64,000 nt of DNA from Mytilus californianus (taxonomy: Eukaryota > Mollusca > Bivalvia > Mytilida > Mytilidae). Each line of letters begins with the position of its first letter. The stretch's first letter is position 1. The notes beneath the pieces were generated by a model that worked only from the letters and a program-made list of their open reading frames with translations, was not told where the DNA came from and searched no databases. The stretch spans positions 61,698,995 through 61,762,994 of the forward strand of contig NW_026262690.1 in NCBI RefSeq assembly GCF_021869535.1. The letters are read 5' to 3'. The position numbers were made by a program, and so were the translations under genes. This document shows, one piece after another, positions 32,277 through 44,822 of the stretch.

Positions 32277-33530
32277 CGAAAAGACGAAAATAAACTGACA
32301 ACGCCATGGCTAAAAAAGAAAAAGATCTCAGGTGCTCCGGCGGGGTAAGCAGATCCTGCCCCACATGTGGCACCCGTCGTGTTGCTCATGTTAGTACAAA
32401 CCCGGTGATATGTCTAATTCTGTAGGTCACATTCGGGTGATGTGACGAGATTGTAGTTACGACAATTAAAACATATCCGTCGTCATCTGTGAAACAGATT
32501 TTCCATAACGGTCAACCAACTCGTGATGGAGTCCGTAACTTTACGAAGGGATGATTTAAACTTCACCACTTGGAAGTCTTGGTTTAAAAGCTTCCATGTG
32601 AGCAGCAACCCTCCATCATGGAAATCATGATAGGAAACATCAAGCCCTGGAAAAACCATCTGGGAGATATATATACTCCGAATGCAGGCGCTGCTGGAAT
32701 GTTGCTACATAGAAATAGAAAGTTCACAGTTGGGAAGCTGAAATCATGTCTTTTGACGATTTCAACTTCACCACTTGGAACTCTTGGTTTAATAGCTTCC
32801 TTGTGAGCAGCAACCCTCTACCAAGGAAATCATGATAGGAAGTATTAGCCCTGGAATATCGTATCAACTGGGAGATATACACTGCGTATGCAGGTGCTGC
32901 TGGAATGTTGCTACTTAGAAATGGGAAGTTTACAATTGGGAAGCTGAAATTATCCCTTTTGTCGTAAAGTTTTGTTTTCAACCGACCATCATTGTCAATT
33001 TCTAGATGTTATTTAAAATATGCGGCCGACTTAACTGTATCCTTTATCTCAAGTACGATGGGATAGATGCGTTCAACATTGTCACCAAATTTTGATTATT
33101 TAGTGAGAGAACATCATCTATATAGCGGAAGGTGAAATTAAATGATACTGCTAACTTCTTTTCTTTCTTCCTACGAAGTTCCTGTATGAAGTCAGCCTCA
33201 TTATGAATAAAGGAACAAGTCGGCAAGAAGAGGATCACAGTTGGTTCTCATGTGAATGCCGATTGTTTGTTGAAAACAAGTTCTCCAAATGTTAGAAATT
33301 TGTTGTCAATAAAGAAATCAAGAATACTGAAAATGTCAGTTTCAGAGAATTTTTTAATATTTTACAAAGTACGATTTATGCCTCCCTAAGACAAGAAACT
33401 TGTATCTACGTACGCCATTCTATTTTATGAAACAAAGCATGACCAACTCTTTCAATATGTCTTTTAGTTTTGAATGGGGAATACTTGTGTTAAGTGTAGA
33501 AAAGTCAAATGTTTTAATACTATTGTAATA
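32277..33530 (-). mobile_element. PLE-B copy joined to PLE-A, with internal tandem duplication
   Basis: A shortened 3' tail (32277-32470) is joined to PLE-A coding sequence. RT codons upstream include F-R-Y-I-D-D-V-L-S-L-N-N near 33105 with intact Asp pair, DFIQELRRKKEKKLAVSFNF, and a D-K-R-D-N-F-S-F-P block near 32970. The 205-base segment 32554-32758 is repeated, with differences, at 32759-32960. This duplicates the block that encodes YGVYISQL to KLLNQEFQVVKLK. Frameshifts are present. Confidence 0.7.
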
Positions 33531-36084
33531 CTATTATTATAATACTATTACTTAAATGTCTTTTTGGGTTTTATATTATTATTTTTTCCAAAAACTATAA
33601 GTCAGTGGCTATTTTATGAAAGATATGTCATTTCAAAATGTGAAAAACATTATCTGGGCATCTCAAGTGAAAATTCAGCATGAAAAAGACAAGATTGTAG
33701 TAGCTAAATCAATGAGAATAACAGGGCTTTTTTTAAGGTTGAATGGTTTTACAATTTCTGCAATTTGAGGGGTCAGATAATGGCTTCTATGATACCTCCC
33801 CCTTGATACACAGACCTTGATAATATTTACCAACAAGAATCTCGAAATCGGATTCACTCTTAGAGATTTGTATAATTTTGGCTGACCAAAAAAATATTCT
33901 AGTTACGTATTAGTAAAAGTTTTGGTCTGAAATTCAAGGATCTTTCGAGGAAATACTCCAATAAGTATTTCTGGATGACATCTGTTTCTGAATTCGGAGC
34001 TAACGTTTATTTTCGCAGATTGTTCGCTTCAAATGTCAAGTTAAAGAGGGAAAATGTATGCCCTTTTTTGAAGGGGCACCGGCAAAACAAAACAACGTTT
34101 TGAGTGGAATTAGGTTAAGAGTCTATGCATTACACATATATTTAGCTCCATATTGGAGGGGTGGGCTGGACCCTATAAATCCGCCACTGCCTTATATTGT
34201 ATTATATTTTCCCGTTTTTGTTAGATTGCTGTGTATAGGTATTCTTAAATACCATCAAATAAATTTCTGGATAATTCATTGTGTCTTTTCACTTTGATGA
34301 AATATCAACAAGCATGACAATACCTAATTCTTTAACAAACTGTTTTGCAGTTGGCGCGTTCAAGGTAATGTGATTGACAAGGAAATGTTTTTTAAACAGA
34401 TCATTAACCATTCTATTCTTGAGTTGTGGTTATATGCAATTGATATTAATATTATTGTCTTGTATACGACTTTTTAAAAATGGACTTGAATTTGCACTTG
34501 ACAGCTCATACAGGAATGTGTCTATCGTCATACCAGTAATTTTAAGCACTTTAGGGTTCGTCTCTGACTTGTTCGGTTTTGAACTCTTAGATAAGCGTGC
34601 TAAGAATTCTGTAGTTTAAAAATAACGTAAACAAACTTATCGACGTGACACGATTAAGTGCACGTGTCATAAGTACACGCACGACAGAAAATTTCTGATC
34701 GACCCTTAGTGTGAAAAAGTAATTCCAACTATGTTGTACGTTTTACATGCTTTTATAAAATTTTAAAGTCTTTCCAATTTTCCTCTTATTTTAAATAGTT
34801 TTAAAACCAACAAGCCTATCTATTATCAATCACCTCATATACTAGCAATTAAAAAAACATACGTAATCGACAATGTTCTCCTCGTGTATTAATTTGCCCG
34901 ATAAAACCTTATTAAACCGTAAAAACTATTATTAAAGTTAATGAATTTGGTGTTAAAAGGACAGGTAAACATGAGAAATGAACTTGGACTGTAAAACAGA
35001 GATTAGAGTTGCTAGCTTTTTATAACAGGCTGCTATACTCAGCATAATGCATTATTGCGCCATGTTTTATAATTAAGGTCACTTGATTTGTATCAGGCAT
35101 CTGAACTTCCAATGGGAAACTTTATATAATGGAAACTTAGTGTGAGCCAGGGAAGGATTACATTCAGTTCAGAGTGGCGCACCTCTGTGGAATGTTTGTT
35201 TACTCCCCTAGATGTAATAATACACCAAGGCATGTGAACACAGGTATCTGAGATCTGAAATCGGCTGTGTGATGTAATCAACTAATACAATTTAGATAAA
35301 AGTCCTTTTTCTGATGTTTTGGATGGATGTCCTATCGTTATGTCATCACAGGACATTTACCTACACTTATTTCAAAGTATGTTTTTTAGAATACGATTGA
35401 TTTACCTTGATTGCTAAATCGCCCGACAAATCTACAAACTAGAATGACACGCGCCAAAGGTTAGCTCAAGATATTCTACTTTTAGCATAATTAGCCAAAA
35501 CTGCATTAACCTTATTCGGGTAATTACAGAACTCTTCGGTCCGAGCAGTAGCAAAGAAGCCGAATGTTGAGTCGAGATGCTAAGATTTCAGCTAAAAAGC
35601 CCATGTCAGCAGAAGTGTCTTTGGATAGCAATTACAAAACATATGATAATACATTCCTTTCTTTTCTTTTTCTCTACTTGTTAAGATGGTAAGACATGTT
35701 AGAAGAATTTTTGTGTTTTAAATGAAGTTCAGTGAAAATGTTAAAAAGGTCCTATAAGTTAAAACAAATACAGACAATCCACTTCATTTTGTTCTCTCCT
35801 GGTTATAGTTAGTTAAACATGATCTTTCACGCTTGCGTTATAGAAACGTACTATTCAAGTTTCCGAAGCCATTTATCATGCAGTGTGATTATATATACAT
35901 CTATGCATAATTTATAGTACAAAAATACAAAATGTATAGTACAGGAGTTAAACAGTTTTGATATCAATCACTGATAATTTGATTAGATAATTTATTAAAG
36001 TTTCATCACATTCATCAAGCATTAAAACAAGATATACAGCACACCTGTATAAAACTAGAAACATACATATTGATTTATGCAACA
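33531..36084. other. Long stretch without recognised feature
   Basis: No repeat shared within the window was noticed. The most protein-like frame is 34374-34619 (81 codons, FALDSSYRNVSIVIPVILST and LGFVSDLFGFELLDKRAKN, hydrophobic middle), which might be an exon. It has no clear splice sites or homologue, so it is left as a note only. Confidence 0.3.
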
Positions 36085-36470
36085 TGCTTAAAAGAATTAT
36101 GAGATGCTATATAAAGCACATATTGCACCAATCTATAACCATATAAAAAATGTTTTAAGTGCAAATAATGATATAAATAAGAATGTATCCATAGTACACG
36201 GATGCCCCACTCGCACTATCATTTTTTATGTTCAGTGGACCGTGAAATTGGGGTCAAAACTCTTATTTGGCATAAAATTAGAAAGATCATATCATAGGGA
36301 ACATGTGTACTAAATTTCAAGTTGATTGGAATTCAACTTCATCAAAAACAACCTGACCAAAAACTTTAACCTGAAGCGGAACAGACGGACGAACGGACGA
36401 ACGAACGGACGCACAGACCGAAAAACATAATGCCCCTCTACTATCGTAGGTGGGGCATAAAAACTCTTAA
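36085..36470 (+). repeat. R7 repeat with GGACGAACGGACG tract, copy 2
   Basis: Contains TTGGGGTCAAAACTC, TAAATTTCAAGTTGATTGG, a GGACGAACGGACGAACGAAC tract and an end CTATCGTAGGTGGGGCATAA. I know closely similar repeats from mussel sequences. A shorter inverted relative is at 5340-5640. Confidence 0.6.
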
Positions 36471-37019
36471 AATGTTTAATCTGTTGCGTGGAAACCTCCA
36501 AGATGCATATTATATTTGCAGGTTGGTAATATAGTTGAGTAATATCTTGTAATAATTAAATTATTCACATATTTAGCAAGCTATATCGTCATATACTCCA
36601 TATGCTGATGCTGATACTGGTGGAATATTGTAAATTATTCAAGACTTATACGGTATATAAAGGGATAAGTTGGACCTGTGTAAAAACCTTTATTTGGATT
36701 GAGATCATAAATAATCTGGTTTTTATTGCAAGTTCAACAAAACAATAGGCATTCCTGTGACCATTCGTTGGATAAAGCCTGACGAATTTATCAACTTTGA
36801 AATATTTTATAATTAGAAAGCAATAAAGTAAGGTGTGAAAACCTGTTTATCCCCACCACTCTCTTGAAGACCTGTAGCAAGTCATGACAGTTATTTGCGT
36901 ATTGATCGTGATGAACTTTTCTCAATTTTGTCAAATGATATTCATAAACATTGTTGAACCGAAATCAATTTGAGTATGATTTTCTATACACTACTTTTGT
37001 AGTATATTTAACTATAAAT
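36471..37019. other. Stretch without recognised feature
   Basis: No gene or shared repeat seen. Confidence 0.3.
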
Positions 37020-37165
37020 TTGTTTATAAAAAGTGAAATAACAAATATACCGAACTCCAAGGAAAAAATTCAAAACGGACAGTCCCTTATCAAATGGCAA
37101 AATCAAAAGCTCAAACACATCAAACGAATCGAAAACAACTGTCATATTCCTGATTTGGTTCCTTA
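37020..37165 (+). repeat. R4 interspersed repeat, partial copy
   Basis: AAATATACCGAACTCCAAGG, CAAATGGCAAAATCAAAAGC and ACTGTCATATTCCTGA are in the same order as at 10089-10235. Confidence 0.65.
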
Positions 37166-37377
37166 TGTATAAACTAAACATAAAAAATAAAATAATACTG
37201 AGTGCATTTTTAATAGCACTAATTAAAATCCATAACAGTTAAGTGAAACCAATATGAACATATCAGCACTAGGTTAAAAGTCCAAATAAATCATATTCTT
37301 TCTGCATAATAATGTGACTAGTTACTGTCCGTCGTGTATCGATCCGCCGTATATTGTTCCACATCTCTTCGACAGCT

Positions 37378-37532
37378 TGTAAATGCTGATTTTGTGGTTT
37401 TCTTTTCACAGCTGGTTGATTCAAATATGTAGTAGTTTTTCGACAGCATATTGTTTCAGCTCTGATTTAGTCTTCCCACAGCTGTTTGATTCAGCTCTGT
37501 AATATTATTCATAAAGCTGGTTGATTCAGGTT
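37378..37532 (+). repeat. 33-36 bp minisatellite, first block (about 4 units)
   Basis: Units centre on CAGCTGGTTGATTCA followed by a CTGTAGTAGTCTTC-like half, with divergence. The same unit forms the block at 39321-39640. Confidence 0.65.
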
Positions 37533-37540
37533 TTTAGAAG

Positions 37541-39115
37541 AGAGACAAAAGATACCAAAGGGACATTCAAACAAACTGACAAACCCATGGAAAAAAAACG
37601 AAAAACGACCAAAAGACAAACAACAGTATACAAAATACAACAAGGAAAACTAAAAAATGAGCAACACGAACCCAACCAAAAGTTGGGTTGATCTCAGGTG
37701 TTCCGGGAGGGTGAGCAGATCCTGCTCCATATGTTGCACATATCCGTCGTAACCTGTGAAACAGATATTCCATAACGGTCAACCAACTAGTGATTGCGTC
37801 AGTAAAATATTCGAAGGGATGATTTGATAATCACCACTTTGAACTCTTGGTTTTAATAGCTTCCATGTGAACAGCAAGCCTCTATCAAGGAAATCATGAT
37901 GGGAAATGAAAACAGGCGTTGCTGGAATGTTGTTGTATAGAAATGGAAAGCTGAAATCATCTCTTTTGTCGTTTTCAAGTTTTGTTTTGTTTTCAACCGA
38001 CCCTGATTATCAATTTCTAGATATAAGTCAAGACATGAGGCAGACATAGCTGTATCTGTTGTATCCTATATTTCAAGTTCGATGGGATAGATGCGTTAAA
38101 CATAGTCACCAAACTTTGAATGATTTAGTGATAGGACATCATCTATGTAGTGGAAAGTGAAGTTAAAGGATAATGCTTTTTTTTTTGTATTCTTCATAAC
38201 AAGCACCTGTATGAAGTCAGTCTCGTATGAATAAAGGAACAAGTCGGCAAGAAGAGGAGCACAATTAGTTACCATATGAATGCAGATTGTTTGTCGAGAA
38301 TCCTTCAGACGTAAAAAATATGGTGCCAAGAAATCAAGCATCTATTTTTTTAACACATACAAACGTTTTATTCCTAAATATTTCCTGGATACAATTACCT
38401 TAGTCGTCCAGGTAACAGACCAAGGGTCCATGTTTACAAAGTGAGCCATATGTCCAGGGATAATAGAAGGCTAGAAATGTAGTCCACTTTTTACCTTAGA
38501 TTTACAATTAGTTTAAAAAATATATCCACATGATGTTAGAAGCATCTAACTCTATACCCGAACTTCAACATAGTAAGTAATTGATAGGATACCCACACAA
38601 AAGATGTGCATTTTTAAATACAACACAAATAGTAGGCTAACACTTTTATATTATTTTTATCCCTCCCGTAGAGAAGATACATGTATCTTCGTTGGCCATT
38701 CTTTTTTTATGAAACAAAGTAGGACAATATTTTTCAAATTTTCTTTTAGTTTTGAATTGGGAATAATTGTGTAAGGGTAAAAAGTAAAAATTTTAATACT
38801 ATTGCAAGATGAAAGAGACTTTGATTGTATGTACTCTAACAGACCTTTTTGTGTAAATTGCATTAAATAAACTGCTTGATAAAAGAATTATAGATATTGG
38901 CAATTCACAAATTTCATAAATGTCCTTACAAACAAGGTTATATTACTGTTAGATTTTGTAGTATCTACATCTGATTTACACCGCCCCTGGAATATATAGT
39001 TTCACAATAACTTCGAAGCCCGGCTTTGGTTGTTGATAAAATTGATATTAATAATTTAGAAAGAGGTTTTGTGGAGCGCCTGTAAGACCCAATAATATAA
39101 CCTTGTTAGTAAGGA
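37541..39115 (-). mobile_element. PLE-B copy lying between two minisatellite blocks
   Basis: The 3' tail is 37541-37745, with a hairpin AACCCAAC/GTTGGGTT. The RT part is 37800-38345, with F-H-Y-I-D-D-V-L-S-L-N-H near 38140 and T-N-C-A-P-L-L-A-D-L-F-L-Y-S-Y-E near 38240. An unrelated insert occupies about 38346-38685. N-terminal RT codons lie at 38690-39115 (KLKENLKNIVLLCFIKKEWP, and an inverted stretch with AAGGTTATATTA). Stops and frameshifts are numerous. Confidence 0.65.
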
Positions 39116-39320
39116 AATTAATGGAACTTAGGTATCCAACACAGTGAAGGAAGATCCAGTTCTTAATCTTTGGTTGAAATTCCAAAGGGACATAGAACAC
39201 ATCTATGATTATGCAGGATTTTCTCCTTGGTAAGTGTTATAGCGAATTGCCTATACCGATAATTCATTTACCAAACAGTTTATTTGATGTGATTTACACA
39301 TAAAAACGATGATGTCTTGG

Positions 39321-39640
39321 GCTGCAGTAGTCCTCCTAAAGATGGATGATTCAGGCCTGTAGTAGTCTTCCTACAGTTGATTGATTCAGCTCTGTAGTAG
39401 TCTTCCTACAGCTGGTTGATTCGGCTGCAGTAGTCATCCTACAGCTGGTTGATTCGGATGCAGAAGCCATCCTACAGCTGGTTGATTCGGCTGCAGTAGT
39501 CTTCCTAAAGCTGGTTGATTCAGCTTTGTAGTAGTCGTCCTATGGCTGGTTGACACACATCTGTAGTGGTCTTTCAACATCTGTTGGATTCAGCTCTGTA
39601 TGAGTTTTTCCATAACTGGTTGAATCACCTCTGGAGTAGT
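39321..39640 (+). repeat. 33-36 bp minisatellite, second block (about 9 units)
   Basis: Units such as CTACAGCTGGTTGATTCGG plus CTGCAGTAGTCATC, lengths 33, 34, 35 and 36, with the middle units most alike and the edge units degraded. Confidence 0.8.
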
Positions 39641-41484
39641 TGGATGTTCTCCTCCTCCGTTATCGTACCTTTCTTCTGATATCTTTACTTTGTTTGGTCT
39701 CTTTGAACAGAAGTATGATAAGAAATATCAATTGTTACTGTTACCTAAAATGTTGGTTGCTTCCTAAGAACATTTGATTTTATAAGATTAAATTATATCA
39801 ATTTTACGGTACCAGATGTTCATTTCGACAAATAAAAACTTGATACAAACATAACCAAAAGTTCCGACAAACACGGACAAGAGTTAAGCACGAGGGTGTA
39901 TTTTCATCGAAGTACCGATGTACTTAGCTACTGGACTTATGATACGCATGAGCACTAACTGTCCACCAGTAGAGGTATCAACATTCTGTTAGTTATAGCA
40001 TTAAACGGTGCCAATTTTAATCTAGTTTATAGAATTTTCTATTCTGTTGAAATTAAAAGAATATTTGTATAAGGAAATGAAGATGCTGTTCAAACGGAAA
40101 TAAAAATATAAAGGTTTAAAGATTTGTAATGATACTGATAAGAAATAGAAATATACACGAACAAGATCGATGATATCGCAAAGAAAGACAATTAATTCGG
40201 AACAACTAATAGTCTTCGACATTATAAGTCTGTTTAACCTCTAGATACAAAATATGTGAATAATTACTTACGAAGTTTAAGATGTATTCAATATACATCA
40301 TATACATGTATATAAAAACGAAAGTACCTTGTTTGTTTTCAATTTCACGTCTATTTACATAATTTAAACAATTATAAATCATAAAGCAACACATAAACTG
40401 TCACAATTGATGTAGTTTATTATTTTTAGTCAAGCATCGATCATTGTGCAAAATACTAAATATCTATTAATAAAAAAAATCGACTGCAATGTCTGAGAAT
40501 AGTAATGAAAACATAAATGCAAATCCTCCAAATTCAGGGATTTTGAGCTAATTATTTTTAAAGAGGGAAACGTAAAGAGAGTTCTGATAAATATGTCAAA
40601 TCGTTTATTGTAAAATATTATGCAGGATATAACTCCTGGTATCTATGATGAGTTTATTTATTCACAGAGTTACTAATGCAAGCGTATTCAAGTATTTAAC
40701 GGAATTCCATATTTATATCCGTCATTATGAGTTTTGAGGCTTTGTGTACTCGCAAGAAAAGGAAATTGCATCAGGCAAATCTGCTTGCGAAAATAGTTAT
40801 AATATAGGTAAGGCCAAGTTCATGATTGCTCTGTCGTCTAACGGCCCTGTTGAGGACTTGTTGTAGTCCGAGATTGCTCTGACATCTGACGGTAGTTTTG
40901 GATGGTTTTGCTGTAACGGTGATTTACTAAAAGTAAACTAAAATCTTGATAGGTAAGACCAGAATTCCAAATGTGAAGAAACAATAACTTAATGCTACTT
41001 ACAGTAGTTTCTTTAATCCTTTTTTGATCTATAGTTCATTGATCCATTATTTGCAATTCATATCTTCCATGACATTGCAGTAATTTGTCTTTTGCAGAAT
41101 TATTTAAATGGATTTGAAATTATCAATGTCACCAATTCACTGTACTGCAATAACACACGGGAGGAAGTATTTTGGTAGCAAACGTGTTAAGAATTGATTT
41201 CAATTTCATGAACGTAAATTTAAAGGATGGTAAGGCTTAATCTCTTTTGGTAAGGATGTGTCTGGTGTTTTTTATCCGTGTCAAGTCAAATTTTCAAAAC
41301 CTATACCAGCCAACTCAGACGAAAAAACAAAAAAAAAACACCAAAACATACCTATAAATGAACATGCCATACACATGTATCCCATTTTACAGTCTTGTTC
41401 AATAATACTAAACTAGTTGTATATTTTGAACAAACTAATGTATTAGGAATTGTTCGACATACTACGAATGTTCTACCACAGACA
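39641..41484. other. Stretch without recognised feature
   Basis: A short repeated phrase, GATTGCTCTG plus TCTRACGG, occurs twice near 40828 and 40872. No gene seen. Confidence 0.3.
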
Positions 41485-41650
41485 TAAACTACCTTAGCAG
41501 TATTTGGCAAAACCTTTCGGAATTTTGGCTCTTCAATGCTCTTTATTTTTTTATTTTTTTTGGCCTTTTAACTTTTTTTCGAGCTTCACTGATAAGTCTT
41601 TTGTAGACAAAACGCGTGTCTGGCATAAAAAATTATAAGCATGGTATTTT
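41485..41650 (+). mobile_element. R5 element fragment carrying a decayed hammerhead
   Basis: AACTACCTTAGCAGTATTTG, CGGAATTTTGGCTCTTCAAT and a ribozyme-like end match the R5 body and ribozyme at 62640-62785. Confidence 0.6.
41584..41626 (+). ncRNA. Hammerhead ribozyme motif, decayed core
   Basis: CTGATAA replaces CTGATGA. Stem II GTCT/AGAC is intact. AAAA replaces GAAA. Stem III C-GCGT-G and the cleavage trinucleotide GTC are present, and TGGC follows. Two core G-to-A changes predict loss of activity. Confidence 0.55.
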
Positions 41651-42484
41651 TGTTGTGTTTTTAGATACAAAGATGTTAATGTGGATAAAATATCTTTTTA
41701 GCCAAGGACATTGCTTTCATCTAATTTACCAACATCTTTGTGTAAAAGAGATATTAAGCAGAAATATACCAATTTCGTCATGTGTAAGACGCCACAATGA
41801 CCGTATAACTGACATTTCTGTTTTAAGATGTCCATATAAGTTAATCCTAATCCTAACACTATAATAAATTCGAAAGCATTACATAATTTTATTATTTTGG
41901 GGCCTTCCTTTGCCATATTGGCTTTTATTATACCTTCTTTGAATAAATACGTAAAAAATTTGTTTAATATATCTGACGATTAGCCATATTGACAAAATCG
42001 TAACTGTTTATTATTTGTCAACATGGTAAACATGCAATTTTTCATGTACGGGTTTTACTACCCTATTGATAATATCTTCAAGCTTTTCTGTTGTATAAAT
42101 CAATATATATTGTCAGAACGTTCAGAAGGCAGGAAATAAAATTTAAAATGGTAAATTTAAATATATTAATTAGATTCAATTCCAATCAATCAGGGTTTTC
42201 AAAATAACAACAGTAATATAAGTTTAGAATACAAATCTAACATATACCTACAACTCCCGTTCTAATTAAATTAAATACATGCACGTATTGCGGTCTAGCA
42301 TATTTTTTTAGAGAAATTCGTGCAATCATTTATTTTTTAACAGTAGACGATTTTTATTTTATTTCTGTTTATTGTTTTGCCATAATATCTTCCATTACTT
42401 CCACTTGTCATCTTGATTGATTTATTTTTGTAAAAAATGATTGCTACACAACCGATGTCTTTATTTTATCTTTATTCATCGCGT

Positions 42485-42850
42485 ATATCTCAATGAACTT
42501 GAAATAAAGGATACCGCAGATACAGTTAAACCTGTTTATATATTGACTAACATCTGGAAAATGACCATGACGGTTGTTTGCCAACTCAACTTTACGAGAA
42601 AAGAAATCATTTCAATTTCATAATTGTTAACTTTCCATTTTTTAGCAGCAACATTCCAGTAAGTCTGCGTTTAATTAAATATTTTTAGTTAATATTCCAG
42701 GGCATGTCTTTTCTATCATTATTTCCGTAAAGAGGCTTGCTGCTTACAAGGACACTATTTAACCAAAAGTTCTTATTGTAAAATTGAAGTCATTGTTTTG
42801 ATAGTTTTATGTAGGCCTCTAGGAGAAAGAGACCTTACTCAGTCAACAGA
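42485..42850 (+). pseudogene. Very degenerate PLE-B fragment
   Basis: GAACTTGAAATAAAGGATAC, CAGATACAGTTAA, AATTGTTAACTTTCCATTT, AGCAACATTCCAG and AATATTCCAGGGCATG follow the order of the PLE-B copies. No usable frame remains. Confidence 0.5.
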
Positions 42851-42991
42851 ACCAGACTTGCTCCATTTTGACGCCATGTGATTCCCTCAGATCTTTTATC
42901 TTGATATGTATATTAAAAAGAAGATTTACTAGTTTTTGAACATCAGTATACTACTATTGCCACTTACCGAACCTATAGATCGATGTGCAAA

Positions 42992-43150
42992 GTCTGATAT
43001 TTAAACTCACGTATCAATTTTACAAGGTAACAACCAATAGGGAAACATGTCAACCTGACTGGACACACTATTCTGATATTTAAACGTCACGCAGCAATTT
43101 CACAAAGTAACACCCTACAGGGAAACATGTCAACTTGACCAGACACACTA
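42992..43150 (+). repeat. Two-copy tandem repeat, period 79
   Basis: TCTGATATTTAAAC, GGGAAACATGTCAAC and GACACACTATTCT recur once at a distance of 79 bases. Confidence 0.7.
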
Positions 43151-43247
43151 TTCTTACTTCAATTCGACAAGTCTTTGCTCTTACTCGTACATGTCACGTG
43201 CTTAGTGGAGAAGTAGCAATTACCAATTTCAGAATCTCAAATCATAA

Positions 43248-44489
43248 AATTGAGAATGGAAATGGGGAATGTGTCAAACTGACAACAACCCGACCATAGA
43301 ACAGACAATAGCAGAAGGTCACCAACAGGTCTTCAATGCAGCGAGAAATTCCCGCACCCGGAGGCGTCCTTCAGCTGGCCCCTAAACAAATATATATACT
43401 AGTTCAGTGATAATGAACGCCATACTAAACTCCAAATTGTACACAAGAAACTAAAATTAAAAATAATACAAGACTAAAAAAGGCTAGAGGCTCCTGACTT
43501 GGGACAGGCGCAAAAATGCGGCGGGGTTAAACATGTTTATGAGATCTCAACCCTCCCCCTATACCTCTAGCCAATGTAGAAAAGTAAACGCATAACAATA
43601 CACACATTAAAATTCAGTTCAAGAGAAGTCCGAGTCTGATGTCAGAAGATGTAACCAAAGAAAATAAACAAAATGACAATAATACATAAATAACAACAGA
43701 CTACTAGCAGTTAACTGACATGCCAGCTCCAGATTTCAATTAAACTGATTGAAAGATTATGTCTTCATCATATGAATATCAGGCACAATCCTTCCCGTTA
43801 GGGGTTTAGTATCATACCATCATAACATATATGAGAAGAACATAACCCGTGTCATGCCAACAACTGGTTTTTAAAAATAAATGTGTTTAGTGCAGATGCA
43901 AAGACAATATAAGTGAATCAATATTAACGCCAAAATATGCAATCTTTAATGACCTGACAACAGTATCGTAACTATATCCCTTCTTAATAAGTCTATTTAA
44001 AGGTTTTGTTAGCTTCAGAGGTGAATACTGACATTTTTGTGCTTTATAAAGAATATTTCCATAAAAAATTGGATGTGAAATACCTGAACGTATAAGAAGT
44101 CTGCATGTTGAGCTATATTTACGAATGATGTCCTTATACTGATGATAAAATTTAGTAAATGTTTTGCCTAGTTTGTGATATCGAAAACCCTGGTGTAATA
44201 ATTTTTCAGTAATACATAAATTTCTCTCGTTAAAATCTAAAACATTGTTACATACACGAGCGAATCGTACAAGTTGAGATATATAAACACCGTAAGATGG
44301 TGACAAGGGAACGTCACCATCTAAAATTGGATAATTAACGATAGGAAATGAAAAATCATCTCTTTTATCATATATTTTAGTATTAAGCTTTCCGTTAATG
44401 ATATAGATATCAAGATCAGCATCTTCCGAACTAAAAATAGGCATGTAAAAACACGAAAGCACCGAGGTGGTATATGAAAAAATGTCCAC
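43248..44489 (-). mobile_element. PLE-A copy: C-terminal 190 codons and full 3' region
   Basis: An open minus-strand frame ends at 43887 and reads GKLNTKIYDKRDDFSFPIVN, GVYISQLVRFARVCNNVLDF, YHKLGKTFTKFYHQYKDIIR and YDTVVRSLKIAYFGVNIDS. It is the most intact PLE C-terminus here. The RT core upstream is absent (5' truncation near 44440). The 3' region, 43248-43886, matches 31400-32040, showing that both derive from one family. No endonuclease domain is visible before the stop. Confidence 0.75.
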
Positions 44490-44644
44490 TTATAGACTTT
44501 TTCATAGTTTTGTATAATAGAAAGTTTGATACATTATGCGTTCGAAACAATTTTATGTTATACATGAACAAAAGTGACATATTCGCTGTAAATCTGCAAT
44601 TAACAAAAATTAAAAATCATGCCTGTGTAAATAAAAGGCTAGAA

Positions 44645-44822
44645 TAGATCACCCCCAGTTTTTGGTGGGGTTCGTGTTGCTAAGTCTTTAGTTTTCTATG
44701 TTGTGTCATCTGTGCTATTATTTGTCTGTTTGCTTTTTTATTTTTGGCCATGGCGTTGTCAGTTTGTTTTCGATCTATGAGTTTGACTTTCCCTCTGGTA
44801 TCTTTCGTCCCTCTTCTAGAAT
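44645..44822 (+). mobile_element. PLE-B 3' tail fragment
   Basis: ATCACCCCCAGTTTTTGGTG through GCCATGGCGTTGTCAGTTTG to TATCTTTCGTCCCTCTTCT. The 5' side is cut. Confidence 0.65.

Noticed and set aside
34374-34619. 81-aa membrane protein or exon
   Set aside because: The hydrophobic middle is plausible, but there are no convincing splice sites, no promoter and no recognised family.
39321-39640. CRISPR-like array
   Set aside because: Units are contiguous with no unique spacers, and the context is eukaryotic. It is a minisatellite.
40022-40394. Two minus-strand ORFs of 62-66 codons
   Set aside because: Composition is dominated by I, F, Y and N from AT-rich DNA, with no motif or neighbour support.
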